From Ascochyta rabiei (taxonomy: Eukaryota > Ascomycota > Dothideomycetes > Pleosporales > Didymellaceae): DNA of 64,000 nt. The position numbers were made by a program, and so were the translations under genes. Below the pieces are notes generated by a model. It worked only from the letters and a program-made list of their open reading frames with translations, was not told the DNA's origin and made no database searches. Below, one piece after another: positions 56,602-64,000 of this stretch; within the stretch, counting starts at the first letter, position 1, and each line of letters starts with the position of its first letter. The DNA lies in assembly GCF_004011695.2 (NCBI RefSeq), contig NC_082413.1, positions 620,001 through 684,000 on the forward strand, in the 5' to 3' direction.

Positions 56602-57617
56602 GCTCTGCTGGTGATGGAGCAATCGTGGTTGAAGTGACAATGCCAGCGCCCAAAACACCCCAAGAAAAATGGCGGTGTATCTGTACCAGGTAAGAGCTGC
56701 GACGTTGTCAAAGTACGACCATTTAGGCCGTCACGCGCCCAAGTGCATCAGTAGCTTCAACTTCTCCGTCGCCTTGCTGCGGTAAGTGACGATACAGCTC
56801 ATCATCAGCGCTGCCAGGGCACGAGTCGCGCGCTCCCAATGGCTGCAAGAACGACGCTGCACGTTTCGCGTCTCCCAGACCGCTCCCTGGCACTCCACAT
56901 GCCGCCGTTCCATTCGGTCAGCTCCACGCAGCCTGGCTGACAACGTGATCCCAAGACCTCCTCCACTCAGTTCCTGCATCGATCCAACTCGCAGGATGCG
57001 ATGCGTCTTAGTGGTAGTGTCATTGCCAAACCCGTTGCGCCGTCATCATCTAGCAGACATTGTGAGCCTCGCTGCCCAACGCGACATCAGCTGACGGTGA
57101 CCTTGCGCGCATCTGCGCCCAGGAGTCAGCCTCTGTGTTGCTGTCCAGACCAATCCCTTTGCTGTCCTCCTGGCGGACCCGGCATCACGTCCGTTGCGTG
57201 TCGCAAGCTGAGCTGTCGCAGCTGCGCCGGGCATCGTTTGCGACCGGCCCTGGACTGGACGACACCGCAAAAACGGGTAAAACGCAACGGCTGTTTCGAT
57301 GCCGAGTCACGACCAAACAGGATGCTTTTGTGGCGGTGTGGACAGTAGACGTAAGGCTGGCGATGTTGCAGCCATTGGCCAGGGTGGCTTGCAGATTCCA
57401 CGCGAGATTAACACGATGGACAGGGGCATGAGAAGACTCTGAGACGACCAGTCGTTCTTAGTGTCTTCTGGTTGCGCCAGATTTGTGGTCCTTGCGGTGT
57501 GATTGCTCCACGCGAATCCTCCGATGAGGGGCATCGCGTGCAGTTACTTTCGTATACGCATTAAGCACACTTTGCATCCGTACCCGCGAGCCACGTATGC
57601 CCGAACTATGTAGCGTA

Positions 57618-57737
57618 GATGCGTGTACTGATGTGCTCTTGGATGCGTGTACTGATGTGCTCTTGGATGCGTGTACTGATGTGCTCTTGGATGCGTGTAC
57701 TGATGTGCCCTTGGATGCGTGGACTGATGCGCCCTTG
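57618..57737. repeat. 24-bp tandem repeat, five copies
   Basis: The unit is GATGCGTGTACTGATGTG + CTCTTG. Copies start at 57618, 57642, 57666, 57690 and 57714; the fourth has one change and the fifth several. Because the unit is a multiple of three without stops, at least five of six frames stay open through it (for example DACTDVLL on plus, HPRAHQYT on minus). Confidence 0.92.
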
Positions 57738-58805
57738 GATCCGTGGGGATGTAGAGGGATCGAGGGCTTGTCTTGGACAGGCCTTGCCGGCCACCCTGGG
57801 TGTGCGCAAAGACAAGACAGCTGACAGACCCGACAGCGTGGGTCGATTTCTCCGATCTCCTCGCAGGACTGCCGTCGACCAATGCGTAAACGAGGCACGT
57901 GAGACGCGGCAGTAACCTGTGATGTCGCAGTCGCAGCCTGCTCTGCTCGTTACGTCTTGACTGGAGCCAGCGCATTTCGAAGCCGTCAGGTTGCACGACA
58001 GGCGGTAGCAAGTGGGCAGACCTGCCTCCAAGCAACCTGGATATCGCAGGGCGATCGCAATTCTGCTTCCTGGTTGCTGTGCAAGTCCCGCAGCATCCGT
58101 AGACCTGGGTCGACGATATGTTGTGGACACGAGTCACTGGTGAACGGTGACCCTCGCATACTGTAGGTGCCAATAGCAGACGTGACGGGCTTGTGGGCGC
58201 AACGCAGGCATATGCCGCCCCATGGCTCTCGACACCTACGGTGTCAGTATGCCTGTTTGCGTGCGTTCGAGTAAGTAGAGGCTGTTCGTGCCCAAAGGAG
58301 CTGCAGGACAGTGTAAATTCGAGACTGTACCGCACACGTCAAACGCTCTTCGCCCACTTGCAGCACTGTCTGCAGGACGCCTTGCCGCTGCGGACGCTAA
58401 TGCAACGACACCGAGGGCAAGTGTCGGACCAGAGTGCGTCTGATATCGATTATCGTGGTGTCACGAACAAATTTCCTCAGGTGCTGCTTTTTCTGCTTGC
58501 CGGCCCAGCAATTGTAGCATCCGGGACGCTGACCCGGCCCGTTCGGGCTGCCGTGTCCACTGTCACTGCGGCTGCACTGCCACGTCGGCACTTGCAGGTA
58601 GTCCTGCAGTGAGCTCGTGATGCGCGCTCATCTCCTTCGTGGTTCTGGCAGGATACAGGCTGTGGTGTTGTGTGCCAGAAGCTGACGGTACAGCGGCTAG
58701 CTCGAGACCCACCTACTTCAGCGCTAAAGCGCATATCAACGCTCCGGCAACCTCACCTCACCGCACTTGTCGGACAGCCCAATAAGCACCAACACTGTAC
58801 GCGAT

Positions 58806-59931
58806 ATGCCTCTGCCCTTCTCATCGCCGCGGCTCTCGTCTTTCCGAAAGCAGCATCTGCTTGTCGAGTTGTAGGTTGTGGTCAGTAGCTTGGCGGTCTG
58901 TCTTAACACAGGATAGCTCTACGCTGCGACATGCTCAGCTCGACGGTGTTTTCGTGACCATCACACCAGGCGATCCGTCGCTATGGGTAGGCGTCATATT
59001 CGTGCGAAAAGGTAGTCAGATGTCGTAGAGCTAAGCAAGGCCTACTGACGCCGTGCCTGCCTCCTACGCTGCATTCTCCTTGTATTCACGCTCGACAGGT
59101 CCATATGCCCCTGCAGTCCTGCGCTTCCAGCTGTCTTTTCCGTCGAGCTATCCAGCTCTACCGCCCATTGTGACCTTTTCTACCGATGTTTTCCACCCTC
59201 TGCTCACGCCACTCACAACATACACTCACACAACTGCCTCCTTGGACACGGACACCGTCAGCGCAACCGACGAGGAACGGTTACCACCAGGTGGGTTCAG
59301 TCTTCGTCATGGGTTCCCACACTGGTTTGGTCGGGCACGACGGTCTGTAGCAGGTTCGCGCGACGCGAGTGGGTCTATAGTCGATAGCCCTGCTCAAAGT
59401 GGTACGCCTGTGCACGCGGAAGGAGGAAGTGCTACCTTGGACCATTCTAGAGCACTATCCGCTGTGACTGGTGTCTCCATCGTGGCCGTTATCGAGTACA
59501 TCCGGTCCACATTCAGTGAGGAGACAGTCCTCGATTCAGTCTCGTTAGAAGCCGCCGCGAACCCAGGCGCTTACCATGCATGGCGAGCTCACCGTGGCTC
59601 AGAGTTGCATGGCCAGCAACGTTCTCTCAGTCCTGTCTCTTCTAACTCGGGCGAAGGTGTAGCACTTGGAAGAAATCGACGTCCTGGAGAGTGGAATTGG
59701 GAGGGCGTATGGGAAGAGCGTGTGAAAAGAGCTGTCAATGCTAGTCTCTCTGAGCCTGTTCTGTACGGACCCGGCGCCGGAGAAGATATCGTAAGACTAC
59801 CTGCACTTAGCGTCTAAAGTCTCTCCAGCTGCTAACTGATACAGATTCGCTTCCAGCAGGGAGACAGTGAGACTATGGCCGGCATGAAGAATCATCTGGC
59901 CCTTGCAGCTGCACGAACGACAGAAGCTTAG
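58806..59931 (+). CDS. E2-like protein without catalytic cysteine (UEV, AKTIP/FTS type)
   Basis: A ubiquitin-conjugating-enzyme fold that cannot form a thioester; animal AKTIP/FTS acts in Hook complexes for dynein-linked endosome transport, which is a reasonable guess here. Exons 58806-58870, 58917-59011, 59099-59790 and 59845-59931 give 312 aa, in phase. The fold reads SFRKQHLLVEFSTLRHAQLD, GVFVTITPGDPSLWVGVIFV, RKGPYAPAVLRFQLSFPSSY, PALPPIVTFSTDVFHPLLTP; HP is present but no Cys follows, and the whole predicted protein has no Cys. A variable Ser/Gly-rich insert (about 100-160) separates it from the C-terminal helices (VIEYIRSTFSEE, WNWEGVWEERVKRAV). The first exon starts MPLPFSSPRLSS; an additional upstream exon is possible. 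Confidence 0.85.
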
Positions 59932-60327
59932 ACTGACGAAATCGCTAACCCCGCCCCCCCCTCCCGGATGGCGTGCGTTGTTTGATAGCAGAGTGGGGTG
60001 ACGTACCCGTGGTAGCAGGAACTGTCCAGAAATGTCAACAGACTCGCGAGGCGCGACTTCCTCCGTAGCAGACGCAAGAAAGGTTGCTGCGGAGACCTTT
60101 TGGACTTAACTCGTACATCACCAGCATCAATAACAAACTGCCGTACTCAGCGAAACCTCCAGTTTCCTTGAAGTTTTCTGAGCCTTTATCTTTGATTTCA
60201 CACATCTGAAGGGATTGGTGACGGCTGCAGGGGTTTGTTTACACCATTCTTCTGTTCTTTTGACACATTCACAGTGAAGTTAGGATACGACGCGACGCGC
60301 TGTCCGTTTGCTTTCGACGCGTCTATT
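59932..60327. other. Intergenic region
   Basis: Short spacer and promoter of the vWA-like gene. A C-rich run lies near 59951-59965. The downstream reading frame is open back to a TTG at 60235 but lacks an ATG before 60328. Confidence 0.5.
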
Positions 60328-62854
60328 ATGGCGCTAGCACCGTGCGACACGTTTGGACTCTCACAACACGCCATCTTCTGTCCCGAACCTCTGTACATCT
60401 ACAAGAAGTCACGCAGGCCAACGTTTCGCAAGCGCATTTTCCATAAGTCGACTCACCACCGACGCAACGACCAGTACGTGTACGGTCCTCTAGACGACAT
60501 CATCGACGAAATCAAGAGCAACCTCTGGGAGTCACCACATAACTATAGCACAGAAGCATCTCTTCTGGGGTGGGCAGACCCGCTCGAGGTCTCCTCAGCG
60601 TGGGCTGCAACACCACTGCCTGTTAGTAGACTACCCAGTAGCCAGCCTCTGACAATACGCAAGAATAGGGAAAGTCGTTCCTCAACCTCAGCATCGAGTA
60701 TGGGAGATTATAGATACCTCTCACGTGACAGTAGCCAGGATGACGCTCTCGACGGCGGACCAGTTGGCGGACCAGGTGGCGTGCCTGCATTGACGGAAAC
60801 TGCCCCATGGCCTTTTTTCGACGTGCTTACGTCGCAGGAGTCTGCACACGTACCCAATACCACAGATTTCGTTGATCGTTCTAACGAAACCGGTGCTACC
60901 GAAAATACCTCTCAGAAATTTGGCGGCCGCTCTCTACCCACCGAGCGACGTCCCTCTCGTCTGCGGTTGCTTGCCGGTTTGTCACGTCTGCGACGTACGG
61001 AGACCGGAGAATCCAGTGGTAACAGTGGTAACACATCTGATGTGCCGTCTCCCACGTCGCCCGCAGCTTGCAACGATGATGATTCTGGTGTGGAACTGCT
61101 CCAAAAGCCAAGCGATGATGCTGTCGACGCGTATGTTAGGAAAAATGCGCGCAAGTAAGTTGGTGAAATGAGATTGCGACCGTCGTGCGTCTCAACCACT
61201 GGGGTTTTACTAACCTGATTAGTGGAGCGAGGCTGGGGTCTATTATAGGTCGAATTGCCAGACGACTACCTTCCCCATCCGAGTATCTACATGACAATAT
61301 GGATATTCACCATCTAGCTGCGTGCGGGAGCGCACCAACTACTTTGCGAGCTGCAGTGAAGGTTTTCTCTGAAGTCACCCAGCTATCCCAAGCAGACCAG
61401 CAGGACTTCTGGATCGCTGTGGAAGTTGAAGGTACTCTGCACAACCGTGCATTACTTTCAGACAGCACTATCGATGTGATTTTCGTTGTTGACAACGCGT
61501 GAGTGCAGTGCTCCCAACCAAGATCTGCCCAACTAAAGAGCCTCACAGTTATTATGTCAGCAAAGAGTGTCTTAGCAGAGCTCTGGACGCCGTGAACAGT
61601 GCTCTTTACCATCTTGACCGGGGTGATCGTGTAGCGCTCTATACAACACACTGCACTCATCAATCCGTCACCGGCAACAGACCAGATCTGCTCTATCCAA
61701 TCCAGCCCTTTGGAGTAGATACGGAAGAGATCTTCCACGCTCTCACCGCGACCATCGCTAAATGTGGTACCCAATCCTGGAGGCCACCCCGACCGAACCC
61801 GTCCATGGCTGAAGTGATTCGGGGCGTTGTTAAGTCTCTCGGAGACAGGAGCTTGAAGAATCGACGTACCCATATGTTATTATTCTCTCCAGCTGCACAT
61901 ATCTTGCACGACGTGTCCAGGTCTTATCCAGATTTACCTGTTCATCAGATCAATCCTGCAGCTGTACCGTATCGACGCATTCCCAACATCGGCGACGCGG
62001 GTTGTAATGGGTGCTGTAAGAACGTTTTTATCAGCAACTGGAGCCACTTCCAGTCTCTTCCTGGTCGCCTCAAATGCATCCTCAAGCATGCGCGGTCGGT
62101 GAAACCAGTGGGAGAGATCACCAAAGTCTGTATTGATATTCGAGCAAAAGATGGCTGCGAAGTCATCCAATGCTTGGGAGCCAAAGACATCGCGAGTCTA
62201 CGTCTCGGCCAAGTCCATACGATGTTTGCAAACATCCGTACAACACGATCCGCCACCAAAGCAATTGATCTCTCTTCTGAGAATCCAGTCTTCAACTCGT
62301 CGCTTGACGTGAAAGATCTGAGGATGCAGCTGCAGAATGCAGCAACTGTAGGTGCTGTGAAAGCGCACCTTCTTGACGTTCAAGTATACTATCAGAACAC
62401 ACTGCACGAGACGGATTGTTGGAACTACACTGAAACCCCCTTCCTCGCTGTCCGTGATCTGGGTGGCCTTGCTCCTCCGATCAACACTGCTGTCGAAGTA
62501 CACAGACGCCAAATATTCCAGAAGTTTACTCAGCTCGACGTGGATACTGCCGAAGTTGAGGCCGAGGCATTGCTCTCCACACTTACTGAGGACCAAGGCT
62601 CATTGCGGAAGCTCGTTCAGCGTATCGCCAAGGAAGTCGATCGCTACCAACGTGTGCTCGACTACGAACGAGAGCATCGTCAGAAGCTGCCACTATGCCC
62701 AGGCCCGATCGATATGGAAGCCTCACCTCATGAATGGCTCATGGATGTGTGGAACAGGAAGAAGACCAAGCGTCAGGGTGTTGTCGTGGTCGAGGAGAAG
62801 CAAGAGATCAGTGGTCTGATTGACGGCTTGTATGGTCTGGAACGGCTGGGCTGA
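60328..62854 (+). CDS. vWA-like domain protein lacking a canonical MIDAS
   Basis: Probable von Willebrand A-fold protein of unknown role. Exons 60328-61154, 61223-61498 and 61549-62854 give 802 aa, in phase. Residues 1-275 are polar, with a short basic patch (KKSRRPTFRKRIFHK) and Ser/Thr-rich stretches. The A-domain-like part starts near 360: STIDVIFVVDNA + YYVSKECLSRAL, then LDRGDRVALYTT, RTHMLLFSPAAHILHDVS. The metal site normally DxSxS reads DNAYY, so cation binding by MIDAS is probably lost. A Cys-rich CNGCCKN at about 550 and an acidic, helical C-terminus with KLVQRIAKEVDRYQRVLDYE follow. I recall related fungal proteins but no studied member. The start is the first ATG of the frame. Confidence 0.8.
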
Positions 62855-64000
62855 ATTAACAGCCGTCTAAACTTCGATACGGGCTAAACTTAAACACGCC
62901 ATGGAGCAAAATTATGACCGTTGGGCTACCATGTTCTGGAACGTATTCTGGGGTTTGGGGCGTTTTCAATCGGTACGTACCGAATGGTGAGGAGGACGTC
63001 AGGGCCATGCATGGAGGTTTATTAGGAACGACCTGACATGTAACGGCGGTCTCATATGTCGATGAACCCATGTTCGTTCATCTCTAGCATTGCCATCAAT
63101 CAAAGCTTTATGCTCACTGCATCATCTCGCTCGACCTGGATGATCGTCATTGTGACTAAATCAACCCGGTCCGGAGCTTACCCCGCAGCAGAGCGTAGTG
63201 CGCGCAAACCTCAGGATTCCACACGACTTGCCCCCAGCCGTGCGCTCCCAAAGTCCTCTAGTCAAACTCTAACGACATCCTTGGGACTCAAACCCACCCT
63301 AGATCGAGAAAGGAAAGAAGCTTGACCTCTAGCCCCAAGTGGAAAGTCACGGCAGAACAACGTCTGCTTCCCCGCGCACAGAGCACAACACGCAGATGCA
63401 GCTGCGCGGCTTGCAAAGCTTTCCCGTTAGCTCTACAGTAGTGCATTTCTGCCATGTGTGCCTCCCCTCGGCGCAACGGAACGAGCCAATCGGCTGTCCG
63501 TGGAACGAAGAGACGATGAGGCGCAGTGTCCTCGCGTCGTCGCAGAGCCAAGGCGGAGGGAGTGGAGTCAGTCTCTCTTTTCTTTTTCCCATTTGTTTGC
63601 TTCTTTTTCCTCCCGCTCTGGGTTTCGAGCTTGGGGATCAGGCAGGGGATGCCAGATCTGGCTGCTGGCTTCTCTTGCTGGCTTTCCCTCGTTCCTGATG
63701 CGCATCCGTCCATGCGTCCATGCGTCCATGCTTGCAGAGCGTTGGGGCGGTCGGCGAAATCGGTTCGAGGTGGCGTAGCGACCGCGCAGTGGATTCGTTG
63801 GTGCTTTCCTTGTCCGTTGTTTTCCTCTCGCTTGTTCCTGGTCCAACGTCGTTGACGGTTCAGACTAAACTTTGGTAGGGGTCAGGGGGATTCCGGGGCT
63901 GCAGGCAACATCGTCGATCGTGTGCGTTTCGCCGCGGCTTTGTGCCTCGTGTTGGAGTTGGCGGGGGTTGGTGGTTCGTAACAGTACATGCTGTCTAGCG
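62855..64000. other. Window end, no gene seen
   Basis: Short overlapping frames only; those at 63288-63855 occur on both strands without domains. An 8-bp GTCCATGC repeat of about three copies lies at 63707-63732. A gene starting beyond 64000 may have its leader here. Confidence 0.45.

Larger units (their letters stand above)
55405..58805. other. Gene-poor, repeat-bearing block of 3.4 kb
   Basis: No convincing gene. It contains a 13-bp array (56550-56601) and a 24-bp array (57618-57737). The longest frame (minus, 57544-58335, 263 codons) runs through the 24-bp array and lacks domains. I see no transposon ends or transposase. The last part is presumably the promoter of the gene at 58806. Confidence 0.55.

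Noticed and set aside
57544..58335. 263-codon minus-strand frame in the gene-poor block
   Set aside because: It runs through the 24-bp tandem repeat, is Arg/His/Ser-rich and has no domain; the same repeat keeps other frames open too.
8139..59931. Ubiquitin-related gene cluster (RAD6, ATG12, UBC8, E2-like)
   Set aside because: The genes are 1-30 kb apart with unrelated genes between and act in different pathways; chance proximity is the simpler reading.
60235..60327. N-terminal extension of the vWA-like protein
   Set aside because: The extension begins at TTG; the first ATG is at 60328.

Overview
The window is nuclear DNA of a filamentous ascomycete. Genes have several short introns of about 46-75 nt with GTANGT-like donors and CTNAC/CTAAT branch sequences shortly before the acceptor. 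They are separate units on both strands, and most encode recognisable fungal housekeeping proteins. Protein resemblance suggests Pezizomycotina, possibly Dothideomycetes/Pleosporales; that placement is inference. I found no tRNA, rRNA, CRISPR array, intact transposon or secondary-metabolite cluster.

Layout: 0-2.4 kb glycerol-3-phosphate acyltransferase; 2.4-5.65 kb gene-poor block; 5.65-7.6 kb choline-sulfatase-type sulfatase; 8.1-8.9 kb RAD6-type E2; 9.7-12.8 kb kinesin-1; 13.7-14.7 kb conserved membrane-like protein; 15.2-17.5 kb mitochondrial DEAD-box helicase (MSS116-like); 19.4-20.5 kb unknown protein on the minus strand; 21.4-23.3 kb DBF4; 24.0-24.5 kb ATG12, convergent with panB (24.7-25.8 kb, minus); 26.9-27.9 kb UBC8-type E2; 29.0-30.0 kb orphan protein; 30-32.6 kb gene-poor with one possible remnant; 32.6-33.7 kb AHA1; 34.5-36.4 kb serine carboxypeptidase; 37.2-40.9 kb large disordered protein; 41.7-43.6 kb type-B carboxylesterase; 44.5-47.9 kb SLIP-GC-like GTPase; 48.7-52.1 kb Zn2Cys6 transcription factor (minus); 53.5-55.4 kb MFS transporter (minus); 55.4-58.8 kb gene-poor, repeat-bearing block; 58.8-59.9 kb cysteine-free E2-like (UEV/AKTIP-type) protein; 60.3-62.9 kb vWA-like protein; 62.9-64 kb no gene seen.

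The genes do not form a pathway. Ubiquitin or ubiquitin-like functions recur (RAD6, ATG12, UBC8, the E2-like protein), but they are scattered and separately transcribed, so this is probably chance.

The most striking observation is the structure of the UBC8 gene. The conserved protein can be rebuilt only if the transcript contains exons of 8 nt, 3 nt and probably 1 nt. Two apparent introns of 108-109 nt each resolve into two normal-length introns flanking a micro-exon. The 1-nt exon is needed to keep the frame and restores a Met I recall as conserved in the family. Other notable features are a GC-AG intron in the sulfatase, a heat-shock element upstream of AHA1, two stopless 3n introns, and about ten unrelated minisatellites between genes.

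Exon borders were derived by reading frames and splice signals by eye and checked for phase consistency; no alignment or transcript data were available.
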